Notes: a model not told the origin generated them from the letters alone. A stretch of DNA of 64,000 bases from Glandiceps talaboti (GCF_964340395.1 NC_135559.1:21873621-21937620); one strand, 5' to 3'; counted from the stretch's first letter, positions 44,403-57,265 are shown. Numbers and translations are program-made.

Positions 44403-45935
44403 ATGAACAGATGCAGCGCAGCGAATCTGGTTATCTGCAGTCTTATAAAGAAGGTAAGTCTTGTTTGAGTAAAGCAATGGCTTTACTTGTTAATACCCAT
44501 ATAAATCTCTTTTTCTCTTTTTCTCTACACAGATAACAATGAAGAAGGACTCTACCGCTGAAAGATTTCAAGAAAAAGAATATCAAAGGTAAGTACCTAT
44601 ATAATTTTGTTCATTTTTTAATAATGTGTTTTCCTTGTTTTTTCAGATCACTGGAAAAGCTGATGAAGTTATTAGAAGATGAAGCATATAAGTAAGTTTC
44701 AAATCTTTGAGTCCTTTCAAATTTTATGTTTTTGTCAGTCATTAAAAAATGTTTTCTCAGTACATGTTTTATTGAGGCTTGTGTAGAGGGAAAATGATGG
44801 TTGAGAGACCCAAAATTTTTTGTATATTTATATATCTGAATAACCCGTTGTTAGATCACCATACATTTAAATAAACCATGGAATGCAGTATTTCTCTTCT
44901 CCTCTCAGGTAACACAATTGAGTCATCATTGATGAAGAAGGATGCTGCTGAAGAAAGTTTATTAAAGAAAAAAATATGACAGGTATGTATCTTTTATTAT
45001 TGCTATTTAGTTTATTTGGTAATGTTTTTGCCCTATTTTTCAGATCACACCCAGGAATGATGATGAACGCGAATAGTGTTATTAAAAGAAGAGGACAAGT
45101 AAGTTTCTTATTTTGCAATCTTGATGTTCTGATACAATCAATCATTAGTCTGTCAAAGGGGGACTATTCCAATGGGCTCCACCCACCTTTTTTGTCCATG
45201 CCTGCATGCGTCTGTGTGTAGTACATCATTTCTCAGGCGGCAATATTTGTAGTTAAAAATAAACACTGCATCACTCAAAAAATGCAATACCCATGACACT
45301 TCATTCAAGTGTCTCTCCATATTATCAGATTCAAGCGATGTTTAGAGACCTTGACCTTCAGGGCCAATTATCAAAATCCAGCCAATTCCTACCTATCACA
45401 CACATTATAGTGTTTACACATTGCCAATTTATTTTAAATCATGTTTACATGTAATGTGAAGGAAAGAATTAGACATTGTTTTTGGTGCTAATGTAATTTC
45501 TATTGAATGGCAGCCATATTTGTAGCCAAGTTCTTTTAAATCATGTCTCCATTCTGTCACATAGAAGTGAAGTATTTTTGGGGGTGTCTTCTATGCAGTT
45601 TGTGCTTGCATTCCAGATCATGCTCATACCCCAGGAACTTGTATCACCAGAATTAATGAAGGAAGCTCAAGAAAAAAGTTATCAGAAGATAAAGAAGATA
45701 GTAAGTTTCAAGTCTTACAGTCTCTTCAATATGTATGATTTTCTAAGTTGTGAAGAATTTTTTTCTCATTGGATGGTTTTATCAAAGATTGTGTGGAGGG
45801 AAAGTGATGGTTAAGCGAGCCAAAATGTTTTCTTTATAGATCTGAAAACACTATTGTTGGATCACCATAGATATAAATAATCCATGTAAATCTGTATTTC
45901 TCTTTACTCAGGTAACACAATTGACTCAACATTGA
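44403..45935 (+). CDS. Candidate unknown multi-exon gene, about 104 residues
   Basis: Six exon-like pieces with consensus splice sites join in one frame: 44403-44453, 44533-44588, 44647-44691, 45044-45098, 45617-45700 and 45912-45935. Phases 0, 2, 2, 0 and 0 are compatible. The peptide begins MNRCSAANLVICSLIKK, continues RSLEKLMKLLEDEAYK (helical, charged) and LMKEAQEKSYQKIKK, and ends VTQLTQH. A further cassette at 44909 would give an immediate stop and must be skipped. The Kozak context is weak. An earlier ATG at 44397 with a better context reads only about 32 codons. No family is recognised. It may instead be a lncRNA or a decayed gene. Confidence 0.35.
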
Positions 45936-48223
45936 AGAAAACACTACTGAAGAAAGTCTAAAGGAAAAGAATATCAAAAGTAAATACCTATATATTTCTG
46001 TACAATTTATTTGATAATGTTTTTTTCTTCATTTTCAGATAATACCCATGTGTCACTTTTCTTTTCGGAAAAGGTGTGAACGAACGATTTGTTTTAGGGC
46101 ATTTGTGTGCTTAGAGGGTTTGGTCAAATGGTTTATAAATAAACATCAAAACATGGCACTTGGTGTCAATAGGAGGATGCCAGGTGTGGATAGCAGGGTG
46201 CCACGCCCTGCTAAAACTCTTGGTGGAGAACACTGTACCACTACTTCTATCTATATATATAGGCCTATTGACCATGTTTCCTTAGATTTACAGATTTATT
46301 GTTTCTGACATGGGATTGATATAAAATTATGAGAGCAAGTGTGTATATATGAGAGGTATGTATATATATATATATATTATTTCTTTTCAGTTTATTTGAT
46401 AATGTCTTTGCCTTATTTTTTAGATCACACCCAGGAACGATGAAGAAAGCTAGCGAAGAATGTTATTAAAAGAAGAGGACAAGTAAGTTTCTTATTTTGC
46501 AATCTTGATGTTCTAATCACTCCTAAAATGAATCATTAATCTCTTAAAAGGGACTATTAGAATGGGATCCACCCACCGTTTTTGTCCATGCCTGCATGCA
46601 TCTGTCTATGCATAATACATCATTTCTCAGACATGCCGTATCCAATGTCTTTCAAACCTGGCACAAAGGTGATATGTCAACTGGGACATACACAAAGTTG
46701 ACCAAAGAGGTCGGTTATTGAAATGCAGCCATTTCCTGCATAAGTATCTGTTTCTTGCCAGTAAATTCTTTTAAATCATGTCGTGTTCAGTCACATAGAA
46801 GTCAAGTATTCGAGGGGGGTATGTACCTTCCATGAAGTCTTGCTAGGTTTTTTAGTTTGAACAGACAAGCAGAACAGTTTGCAACACTAGATCTACTTTA
46901 GTAAATGCACTCTCCTAATTCAATTAAATTTGGTACATACTTCAAACATAACTAATTGTATATGTTCTGTTAATGTTGCATTCAAACAATTATTGTGTGT
47001 AGGAACAAATATCTAAAGACTTTGCCCTTATGGAAGGCTTTCAGTTTAAATGTGCTTGGTATTCTGTTCAATTCAGTTCATATTAATGTTTTCTTTGTTT
47101 ACAGATCTTACCCATGAAGAACTAATATGACCAGAATTGAAGAGGATTATGCGATAGAAGAAAGTTATCAAACAAGAAGAAGACATAAGTAAGTGTCAAA
47201 TATTGCAATCTCTTCAAAGTTAGTTTTAATAACCCCGACCCCTTGATCGTGATGCCGATGTTCAAAGTGAAAAAGCCAAAATTATTCAAAGTGTGGATGT
47301 ACACCTCTGACATCCAATGGCCATCCAGCTATAGTAATGTTTTATTTGTTTCCAGGTCACATCCATGAAGAATATGACAAAGCTATCAAACAAGAAGCCG
47401 ACGTAGGTAAGTTTCCAATTTTGCAATCTCATCAAAGTTTGTTTTCATAACCCAGACCCTTGATCTTTATCACAATGTCTAAAGTCAAATTGCTCAAATT
47501 ATAAAGAAGGGGGGGGGGGGGGGGGGGGGGTTACACCTCTGAGATCCATGGACGACTTTCAACCAAATCTAGCACAAATGTTGTATACAGTAGTCCACAT
47601 ATCATATCATATCATATTATGTACAGCTTTGAAGGCTAAAAGCCTATGAGCCGATCAAAGGTAAAAAAAAATCAAATGTTCAACAGTCCATAGTCCAAAG
47701 TTCCACGAATAGTAACATGTATATAAATCAAACACTATCCAAGTTTATGTTAATGATGTATTTGTATTCAGCCCAGTGACTGACTATATGCATGTAATTA
47801 TGTTTGATGACTTTTATAATATGAGTTGGATGGCAGTCTTATTGTTGAAATCAGAATATTGACCTGATAGAGGGAAAGTTACGTTTTTGACCAAGACTTG
47901 TTAATAATGTGTTTCCTTGTTTTTAGACCATGCCAATGCTGCCAAGAAAATGTATTACCACAATTTATGACTTCAAAGCTGTCGAAAAAAACTATTATCA
48001 GAGAAAGAAGAGAAAAGCAAATATTTTATTGAGCAGTTTGGTAATAATCTTCTTATTTTATGTACTTGTCAATCACAAGGAAATTGTTTTCTTGATAGAT
48101 GTTTTATTGAGGTTTGTGTTGAGGGAAAATCTTGGTTAAGACTAGTCCTGCAATACTTTCTATATTTATCTGAATTCACCATTGTTGGATCAGCATATCT
48201 GTAAATAAACAAATACCTGTGTT
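44766..48223 (+). repeat. Degenerate tandem duplications carrying exon-like cassettes
   Basis: Block A (44766-44990) recurs at 45777-45980 and partly at 48103-48223, sharing 'gttggatcaccata' and 'caggtaacacaattga'. Block B (45020-45238) recurs at 46395-46632, sharing 'ttttgtccatgcctgcatg' and 'aagaagaggacaagtaagtt'. Further cassettes at 46424-46482, 47105-47188, 47356-47406 and 47927 onward start after an AG and mostly end at gtaagt. Several are closed by stops in all useful frames, so they look like decayed copies. Confidence 0.6.
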
Positions 48224-48418
48224 CATCATTCTACATCTGATGATTTTTAGTACCATTTCAGTTGATTATGTAGTTGATATAAAAGTCTGGTAGGTAATTT
48301 ACTCAGAATTACAGATGGAAGTTCCTCACATGGGATCATATAAAAAGATGAGAACAAGTGTTTTTGAGTTGTATTTCAGTTCTGTTCAGTTCATAAAATG
48401 TTTCTCCTGGTATTTCAG

Positions 48419-48841
48419 ATCGTACTTGTACGTCAGGAATTTGTATTACTGGAATTGAAGAAGAAATCTGAAGAAAACAGGATGAAGTAAGTTTGACATC
48501 TTGCCATCAGTTGAATTGTTGTCTATATTCCACTTGAAAATAACCCAAAGCTCACTGCCTGTACTGAATAGAGTAGCCAGCTGTTGGTTTAAGACACTGG
48601 CTATGGACCAGATAAGAGCTTGCAAAGAAGTGTGTTAATCTTTAAAGTTTTATTGATGGAAGGTCTGTCCATTCATCTTTGTATTTATTATTTGTAATTT
48701 GGAATAATACTTGCATGAGCTTTACTGTGAATTAATAATATTGAATTATGTCAATGATTTTTCGATTGCAGGAATCAACAAACTCTCATGAGCACTTTGA
48801 ATGCGCTGCACTTAAAGAACTGTACCAAAGATTGTACATAG
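48419..48841 (+). CDS. Candidate last two exons of the same or a sister gene
   Basis: 48419-48486 (IVLVRQEFVLLELKKKSEEN) has the same start as the cassette at 45617 (IMLIPQELVSPEL) and ends ATGAA|gtaagt in phase 2. 48772-48841 follows 'gattgcag' and completes the codon, reading NQQTLMSTLNALHLKN to TAG. The pair stays open and in frame, so a transcript could end here rather than at 45935. Confidence 0.3.
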
Positions 48842-50024
48842 GTGTACTTATTCATAGACATCTGATTCATCACCATGAAAACGTATCACTGTCAACGTGC
48901 ATGCCAGCCTGGAGGGGAGCCATAAGCATGTACCATGCTAGATATTATCAAAGACAGTAACCTATGACTTTGACCTTAATATTCAAGGTCAGCTAGCAAT
49001 TTACTCCAACTGTTAATATTTTGTACAGACAATTTTAAGTATATTGTAAACATACCTTTTAGATGAGCTTTCTGTGTAAAAACTGACCTTTGCCCTTGAC
49101 TGTCGGGATATTATCAACTTGTACAAGCAGATTTTGGACACTGATTAACATTACATTCCTGCATTTAATTTTGGGCTATTGTCCTTGAACATAATAGAAC
49201 ACAACTAGTTTGTTTGTTTTTATCACAAGGCCAGTTGGTTTGTTAAGTTAGGTAATGGTAATACTTTGGTGTAATTAATAATTTATGTTCACTGCGAAAT
49301 GATCAGATATCTGGTATTTAATCCTCTTTCTCCCAATTAGTAGTTAGTTGTGTACAAACAAATATCCTACAGCCACTGGGAGAATGAGGATTCAATTCAT
49401 CTGAAAATTGAAATTTTTGATTAAATGGTTATAAGAACTTTAGAACCAGCTGATTAGTATACAGTTGGGTGGGGAACTATTTACATCAGAAAATTGTGAA
49501 ATTTAAGTAACATGATACAAATCTTCATTGTACTTCAAATGATAGACTTTGTTGCTTAATTTGTGCAAGCTTTGATCACTCCTTTAACCTTCTTTATGTA
49601 ACCTTAACCTGAACTATAATCTTTAACCTATAACCTTACCCTAACAATAACACTAACACTAACACTAACACTAACATTAATCCCAACTAAGATATAATAA
49701 AAGTAACTCTAACTATCTTTCGGTGGTCGTTAAGTTTGCACAAAGAAACCAGGCAACTTGTCTAGTTTTTCTAGTACATTGATAATTGTGGGATTTACTG
49801 AACAACACTTTATGGGGAGTCACACAGGTTATATGTTTGTTTATCCTTCATATAATTGTGGGTTTTTTCACATGGGTTGGTTGTTCATATTTGGTTGCTT
49901 AAACTTTACAATACCCTTTGTATTACCACTGCCATTCTTCACACAAAGTATTTGAAAAGTATGTCCATCCCAAATGAAAAGTATCTCTCCCCTATATGAA
50001 AATGCTTTTCATATAGATGTACGG
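48842..50024. other. No gene seen; short telomere-like CTAACA/CACTAA run
   Basis: At 49630-49680 'accctaac' is followed by several 'actaac' units, a degenerate C-strand telomere-like repeat of about 50 bp. The remainder is AT-rich without clear features. Confidence 0.55.
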
Positions 50025-53000
50025 GATTGATGTGCTCTTCGTTTAGGGGATGGATGTACTTCATATATAGGGAAGTTTTATTAAGAGGATGGAATTGTAC
50101 TTTTTATTTAGGGGATAGATGTACTTTATATGTAGGGGAGAAAAAATATTTTATTTAGGGGATGGATGTACTTTATATTTAGGGGATGGATGTACTTTAT
50201 ATTAAGGGGAGAGAAATATTTTATTTAGGGGATGGATGTACTTTTTATTTAGGGGATGGATGTACTTTATATTTAGGGGAGAGAAATATTTTATTTAGGG
50301 GATGGATGTACTTTTTATTTAGGGGATGGATGTACTTTATATTTAGGGGAGAGAAATATTTTATTTAGGGGATGGATATACTTTTTATTAAGGGGATGGA
50401 TGTACTTCATATTAAAGGGGGGGGGAATATTTTATGTAGGGGATGGATGTACTTTATTTTAAGGAGAGAGAAATATTTTATTTAGGGGATGGATGCACTT
50501 TATATTTAGGGGAGAGAAATATTTTATTTAGGGGATGGATATATGTACTTTTTATTTAGGGGATGGATGTACTTTATATTAACAAGAGAGATATTTTTTA
50601 TTTAGGGGATGGATGTACTTTATATTTAGGGGTGAGATTTTATTTAGGGGATGGATGTACTTTTTATTAAGGGGAGAGAAATATTTTGTTAAGGGGATGG
50701 ATGTACTTTTTATTTAGGGGATGGATGTACTTTATATTAAGGGGATGGATGTACTTTATATTAAGGGGAGAGAAATATTTTATGTAGGGGATTGATGTAC
50801 TTTATATTTAGGGGGTGGATGTACTTTATATTTAGGGGAGAGAAATATTTTATTTAGGGGATGGATGTACTTTATATTTAGGGGATGGATGTACTTTATA
50901 TTAAGGGGAGAGAAATATTTTATGTAGGGGATTGATGTACTTTATATTTAGGGGGTGGATGTACTTTATATTTAGGGGAGAGAAATATTTTATTTAGGGG
51001 ATGGATGTACTTTATATTTAGGGGATGGATGTACTTTATATTAAGGGGAGAGAAATATTTTATTTAGGGGATGGATGTACTTTATATTAAGGGGATAGAA
51101 ATATTTTATTTAGGGGATGGATGTACTTTATATTTAGGGGGTGGATGTACTTTATATTTAGGGGAGAGAAATATTTTATTTAGGGGATGGATGTACTTTA
51201 TATTTAGGGGATGGATGTACTTTATATTAAGGGGATGGAAATATTTTATTTAGGGGATGGATGTACTTTATATTTAGGGGATGGATGTACTTTATATTAA
51301 GGGGAGAGAAACATTTTATTTAGGGGATGGATGTACTTTATATTTAGGGGATGGATGTACTTTATATTTAGGGGAGAGAAATATTTTATTTAGGGGATGG
51401 ATGTACTTTATATTTAGGGGAGAGAAATATTTTATTTAGGGGATGGATGTACTTTTTATTTAGGGGATGGATGTACTTCATTTTAAGGGGAGAGAAATAT
51501 TTTATGTAGGGGATGGATGTACTTTATTTTAAGGAGAGAGAAATATTTTATTTAGGGGATGGATGCACTTTATATTTAGGGGAGAGAAATATTTTATTTA
51601 GGGGATGGATATATGTACTTTTTATTTAGGGGATGGATGTACTTTATATTAACAAGAGAGATATTTTTTATTTAGGGGATGGATGTACTTTATATTTAGG
51701 GGAGAGATTTTATTTAGGGGATGGATGTACTTTTTATTAAGGGGAGAGAAATATTTTGTTAAGGGGATGGATGTACTTTTTATTTAGGGGATAGAAATAT
51801 TTTATTTAGGGGATGGATGTACTTTATATTAAGGGGAGAGAAATATTTTATTTAGGGGATGGATGTACTTTATATTAAGGGGATAGAAATATTTTATTTA
51901 GGGGATGGATGTACTTTATATTAAGGGGATAGAAATATTTTGTTAAGGGGATTGATGTACTTTATTTTAAGGGGAGAGAAATATTTTATTTAGGGGATGG
52001 ATGTACTTTATATTAAGGGGATAGAAATATTTTATTTAGGGGATGGATGTACTTTATATTAAGGGGAGAGAAATATTTTATTTAGGGGATGGATGTACTT
52101 TATATTAAGGGGAGAGAAATATTTTATTTAGGGGATGGATGTACTTTATATTTAGGGGATGGATGTACTTTATATTAAGGGGAGAGATTTTATTTAGGTG
52201 ACGGATGTACTTTATATTAAGGGGAGAGATTTTATTTAGGTGACGGATGTACTTTATATTTAGGGGAGAGAAACATTTTATTTAGGGGATGGATGTACTT
52301 TATATTAAGGGGAGGGATTTTATTTAGGGGATGAATGTACTTTATATTTAGGGGTGGATGTACTTTATATTAAGGGGAGAGAAATATTTTATTTAGGGGA
52401 TGAATGTACTTTATATTTAGGGGAGAGATATTTTATTTAGGGGATGGATGCATTTTATATTTAGGGGAGAGAAACATTTTATTTAGGGGATGGATGCATT
52501 TTATATTTAGGGGAGAGAAACATTTTATTAAGGGGATGGATGTACTTTATATTTAAGGGAGAGAAACATTTTATTAAGGGGGCGGATGTACTTTATATTA
52601 AGGGGAGAGATGTTTTATTTAGGGGATGGATGTACTTTATATTTAGGGGAGAGAAACATTTTATGAAGGGGATGGATGTACTTTATATTAAGGGGAGAGA
52701 AATATTGTATTTAGGGGATGGATGCATTTTATATTATTTAGGGGATTGATGTACTTTATATTTAGGGGAGAGATTTTATTTAGGGGATGGATGTACTTTA
52801 TATTAAGGGGAGAGATTTTATTTAGGGTATGGATGTACTTTATATTAAGGGGAGAGATTTTATTTAGGGGATGGATGTACTTTATATTAAGGGGAGAGAT
52901 TTTATTTAGGGGATGGATGTACTTTATATTAAGGAGGGAGAAATAATTTATTTAGGGGATGGATGTACATTGTATTAAGGGGAGAGAAATATTGTATTTA

Positions 53001-53068
53001 GGGGATGGATGTACTTTTTATTAAGGGGAGTGTATTATATTTTATTTAGTGGATGGATGTACTTTATG
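50025..53068. repeat. G-rich composite array of 24-bp and 22-bp units, about 130 subunits
   Basis: Two subunits mix freely: 'ggggatggatgtactttata' plus 'ttta' (24 bp) and 'ggggagagaaatatttta' plus 'ttta' (22 bp). Both end in TTTA or TTAA before GGGG, so TTTAGGGG recurs every 22-24 bases on the plus strand. A block near 50440-50700 is repeated near 51510-51780. Short open frames are artefacts. Confidence 0.95.
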
Positions 53069-53427
53069 GATGCAATTACGATATATGCCTACGCTTTTCC
53101 AGAGTTTTAAAAATATTTTTTATCTCTGGTTTTTAGTGCGGGGCCAAGTTTGGGTTAGCAATGCCTTAGTAACCCTGTTGTTATAGAAATTGTAATGTGT
53201 AACCACTTTTGTGTGGATTATTGTATTGTACTTGCATGTATTTTATAAAAGTCTGATATTAAAAGAATATGGTTGCAGCTTGTCAACGATGTCTGTTTGT
53301 GTGTGAAGCCCATGGGTGTAAGTAAACGCAATAGATTACTTTGGTAAGATCACTTTTGACAAGTTTAGAAAGACACAAACTAAAACTATTATAATAATTG
53401 TATATATTGTGACATGACATATCAATG

Positions 53428-53735
53428 TCCATAGCTTAAGTTGATCTAGTCAATCTATGAATAGACATTGATATGATTACACACACAATACAGTGTATGG
53501 ATAAATCACATACAACTTTTGATTAAGTGTGGACTCCATGTGTATGTGGTAGAGACTCAGTGTTGACACTCTCTTCAGTACAACATGGCTAGTGATGTTA
53601 CCCCAGGCTGTAAAAACTGATCACTCCCTTAACTTGATCTAGTCAATCTATGAATGGACATTGATATGACTACACACACAACACAATGTATGTATCAATC
53701 AAATACAACTTCAATTGTGCATGGTAAAGACTTTT
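53428..53735. repeat. Diverged direct duplication of about 110 bp
   Basis: 'ttgatctagtcaatctatga', 'acattgatatga' and 'tacacacaca' with following sequence occur at 53440-53520 and again at 53634-53700. Confidence 0.85.
53609..53632 (-). mobile_element. Terminal motif of a dispersed element family
   Basis: 'gtaaaaactgatcactccct' followed by 'taa' is the inverted form of the TTTAGGGAGCGATCAG-type end seen at 57326. It marks an element end or fragment. Confidence 0.55.
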
Positions 53736-53753
53736 TTCTATTTATTTCACCAG

Positions 53754-53869
53754 AAATTGTACAAAGGGTACATAACAGAAAAAAAAGAGGAGCAGGAAAA
53801 GTCAATAAGCTACAAGTTCTGACAAAATTACTTCCAGCTAATAATTACACTAAAACTAAAAGAAAATGA
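53754..53869 (+). CDS. Candidate terminal exon of an unidentified basic protein
   Basis: The acceptor 'ctatttatttcaccag' is followed by an open frame: IVQRVHNRKKRGAGKVNK, LQVLTKLLPANN and YTKTKRK with TGA. The peptide is strongly basic, like a nuclear or nucleolar protein tail. A canonical AATAAA follows the stop by about 80 bases. No upstream exon could be linked with confidence; the exon cassettes at 44-49 kb are a possible but unsupported source. Confidence 0.35.
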
Positions 53870-53950
53870 AAAAAGAGCAAAATATTCCTGGTAAGGACCA
53901 TGAGTATAGTCCACTGAGTTGACATGTATAATGTACATACATGTATATGT

Positions 53951-53956
53951 AATAAA
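53951..53956 (+). promoter_or_regulatory. AATAAA polyadenylation signal
   Basis: Canonical hexamer 82 bp after the stop codon of the candidate terminal exon. Confidence 0.4.
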
Positions 53957-53971
53957 CTACAACAAAAATGT

Positions 53972-55170
53972 ATTTTGTTTGTTAAATGTATGGGTGCTAT
54001 GTACAGTGCTACACTTGTAATATAGTCACTGTACACTCAAATTTTCATTTTTGTCTGAATTTGCATATTTTGGAATATATAATTAGTTTGTTTGCAAACC
54101 GCCCTCCCTCCTTGATTTTCCAATCTCAGGGTGATCTCAAACACGGAATTAAATTTGCACAGCCTAACATCTTTTCAGTCCCCAAAGAGCACCAGCTAGA
54201 GGAGACTATTATATTGGGTGCCATGCGTGTGTCCCATCAATGCGTTCACCCTCATAACTCTGGTATGCACTAATTGATTTCAACCAAACTTGACACAAAG
54301 GTATTATACTATGTGAGTCACGTGCACATCACTTTGTTTTGCAACTGATAAATTATGGCCGAATGGTGACTATATTTGTAAAAGTTCATAATATGCATTA
54401 TAACCTTGGAGATGTAATGTAGGAACACTTTTCAAGTGCCTATGCCCACATTATCTAATAGTGAATCTTCTATTAAAATATTTTAAAAACATAAGTTAAA
54501 ATGCTGTTGGATATGGAGAAGAGGAGAATTCCTGGCCAAGACTCGGTGATTAGGACTTGATCCCACCGCTGCCACCACATTGACAGTTTTAAAGGCAAAT
54601 GGTTGTTTCCCACTACTATGGAAATGTTTGTGATGACAGTCCATTAATCAATACTCGTGTTTGGATCTAATTGACTGAGCTGAGGGAAGGCTAAAACTGC
54701 CAAAGACTAAAAGGGCACATTCCCTACATTGTCAGGACCGATCGAGTCAACATTATCTCTACTCCAGAACATTATCCTTAATATTAAATATAATATCTTA
54801 TCTACCACACAGCGTGTATACAGTATTAACATCCAGTTGAAATCAATCAATATGGCTGCCATATTGAAGATCATTGAATCCTTTAGTACCCTTTTATGCT
54901 CTATGTACAGTTTCCCATTTATAGACAATATCATTTTAAAAAGTAAATGAATATCTCATAATGAAGGGATTTCATGAGTGCACGAGTGCACATCAATTTG
55001 AAAATGTGTATTTATTTATTTATTACACGGTCAACAGTGTCGTATCGATAATCAATACCAGAGCAACGCCGTTAAATTTCTCTGTATATCTGCCTGTGCC
55101 TCTGTGTACCTAACCTCCCGTCTCATCATTTGTAAAAAAAATTACAGACCTTGTGAATCCCATTAAAACT
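53972..55170. other. No gene seen
   Basis: A segment near 54255-54310 ('aaccaaacttgacacaaagg') resembles pieces near 46650 and 47555 and is probably a dispersed repeat. Nothing else is distinctive. Confidence 0.5.
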
Positions 55171-55174
55171 GGGA

Positions 55175-55330
55175 TAAGGGACCGGTCAGTTTCTCCAGCT
55201 TGGGGGATTCTTAAATCGGGCCGAGAAAAAGTCACCGACCCCCCTATCTGTAAAACCAAAAACAGGCTGACACCCCCCCCCACCCATCACTTAATTCTAA
55301 AACATGATGACCCCCCCCCCCCCATATATA
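55175..55330 (+). mobile_element. Dispersed element end with poly-C tracts
   Basis: It begins TAAGGGACCGGTCAGTTTC and runs into 'gtcaccgaccccc', 'acaggctgac' and two poly-C runs. The inverted end GAAACTGACCGGTCCCTAA lies at 57247-57265. Confidence 0.6.
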
Positions 55331-55469
55331 ATATTCACATGACAGGGTTTTTTATCGTGACTCAGTGTGGACTACTTGACTGTCTTGCATCTACTTTGTA
55401 AGATCCTGGGTTAGCACTATCATAATTATAATTATGGACGACACAGGTTAAATATATTCTAAAAGGAGT

Positions 55470-56790
55470 TCAATAGCATCTTGACTGAACGGTAGGGGAA
55501 AGCTTGAGAAGGGAATATTTGCATCTCTTATAGGGGTCCTAAGGGTCTCCCCCTAGAAGCCCTGGAGGTTTTTTACCCAGGAAGTCAATGTTGAGGCTAT
55601 TCAGACCCTTTCAGACAAAGAATTTCCAAGCTTTACAAGACAGCACCAACATAGGGTTGAAATACTTTTGAAATATACTTAATAATAATAATAATCTTTA
55701 TTTATACTGGATAGTTCTTTAAGCATTTAAACACTTGTCTCCCAAGAAGTCCAGTGATGGCCATCTCTCATGGGTTCAGTGTTAATGCAGGAGGAAACCG
55801 GAGTACCCGGGGAAAACCTGCGTTGTTCGGTAGAGTCAAACTGAACGACACTCTTCTTACTTACAGCGTGGTAAATTTAATCGAACTCTGAATGGGGTTC
55901 AAACCCCAACCGCAGTGGTAAGAGGCAAGTGGTTCAACCACTTGGCCACCGACAACCCACGACAACTTTGATAGCATATTGACAGTAAGAGGGGAAGAGC
56001 TTGAGACTGGGATATGTCCACCTCATGTGGGGGGTCCGAGGGCCTAGGGTCTCCCTCTAGAAGCCCTGGAGGATTTTTACTCTTGAAGCCAATATTTAGG
56101 CTATTCAGACCCTTTCAAGCAATAACTTAATCCATGCTTTACAAGACAGCACCATCAAGTATCAGAAACTATTCTTTATAACTTACATTGGGTTGAAATA
56201 TGTTCCTAAAAAGTTAAATGGCATCATTATATGCATGTAGTAAAGGTGAGCACATCTAGTGATAGTACCATTGGTAGGGGAGATTTGGAGTTTACGGCAA
56301 TTTTAGACTATCTTGGTAAACGTTTGAAATCTTTAAAAGACAATATTATCTCAAATTAGAATAGGGTGAAAATATTTAAGAAAAGTGTAATACCATTAGC
56401 ACAGTAAAAAGGTTGTTGGTGCATCTGATTGTTGGTTGAATGCATGAGTGACCTCTGGGGCGAGGGAGTCCTTGGGTTTTTCCCCCTGGCAGATCTGCAG
56501 TTTTTCTTCTATTAAGGCAATGTTTAGGTTATTCATAGCCTTTGAGGTAATATTTTCAAGCTTTGAATAGCTAAAGTAAATGTTAGTTTTAAATGAGTTT
56601 CCTATGTCACATAAAATGGCCCGTAATATTGGCATAGGGGCATTAATATTGCATGTATAGTAAAGTCACCGGTATGTTAGAGAACTTTAGGTGGTCATAC
56701 CTAGTGTATAAATTAATAAAAACTGGAATCTGATGAGATGTGGTGATTTGTAGTGTCAATAACATATAGTGTCCAAAATAGAAAGTGTTA
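55470..56790. repeat. Dispersed repeat of about 1.3 kb, copy 1 (second copy 63216-64000)
   Basis: Shared landmarks include 'tagcatcttgac', 'gtctccccctagaa', 'ttaggctattcagaccctt', 'cagatctgcagttttt', 'taggttattcatagcct' and 'ggtcatacctagtgta'. A subunit of about 200 bp is present twice (55470-55650 and 55970-56160). A SINE interrupts this copy. Confidence 0.85.
55676..55970 (-). mobile_element. tRNA-derived SINE, second family
   Basis: On the minus strand the head has A box 'tggccaagtgg' and B box 'gggtttgaacccc' at tRNA-like spacing. The body carries 'gaggaaaccggagtacccgg' on the plus strand, and the element ends in (ATT)n at 55680-55694. The homologous site at about 63470 lacks it. Confidence 0.9.
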
Positions 56791-56819
56791 TTAATCCCTT
56801 CTGACAAGTTCATAATGAC

Positions 56820-56980
56820 GAATAGAACATTTTAGATTAACTTCTTTTATAAACTATCTATGAAGATTACCATTACGAAAGTTCACTTTTGCCCCAAAGT
56901 GCAATATAAGTGAAGCATTGATTGTGAAACGGCCAAGCATTTACATGACATGTTCTGTAACTAGTGTGGTAGCTAGGTAA
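56820..56980 (+). repeat. Dispersed repeat, inverted copy of 27203-27365
   Basis: 'ttaacttcttttataaac', 'gttcacttttgccccaaagt', 'aatataagtgaagcattgat' and 'acatgacatgt' match the reverse complement of the earlier region. Confidence 0.8.
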
Positions 56981-57246
56981 TACATTTATATGTATATGTA
57001 TAGTTATGTTTGAACTAATAAGTAATATTAAAGAATTCATGTAAGAAACAGGGACAAGAACAAATAGTGACATGTAACACATTTCAGACAAGGTTATATG
57101 CCATTGCAGAAAAGGATTTTGGTCTTCCATCACAATCCAAAACACAATTACCCCCCCCCCTCCACAATTTTCAAAACAGCATGAACCCCCCTACTGCCAA
57201 ATTCAAAAACAGGGTGACCCCCATTCAAATCCACCCTCAGGGCGAA

Positions 57247-57265
57247 GAAACTGACCGGTCCCTAA
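57247..57265 (-). mobile_element. Inverted end of the 55175 element family
   Basis: GAAACTGACCGGTCCCTAA is the reverse complement of 55175-55193 apart from one base. C-runs and 'acagggtgacccc' precede it. Confidence 0.6.

Noticed and set aside
46048-46308. 86-codon plus-strand open frame following an AG acceptor
   Set aside because: Composition is not protein-like, it ends in AT-rich sequence, and it has no recognisable domain; kept only as part of the cassette region.
50025-53068. True interstitial telomere array
   Set aside because: TTTAGGGG occurs once per 22-24 bp within a longer unit; there is no run of pure TTAGGG or TTTAGGG.
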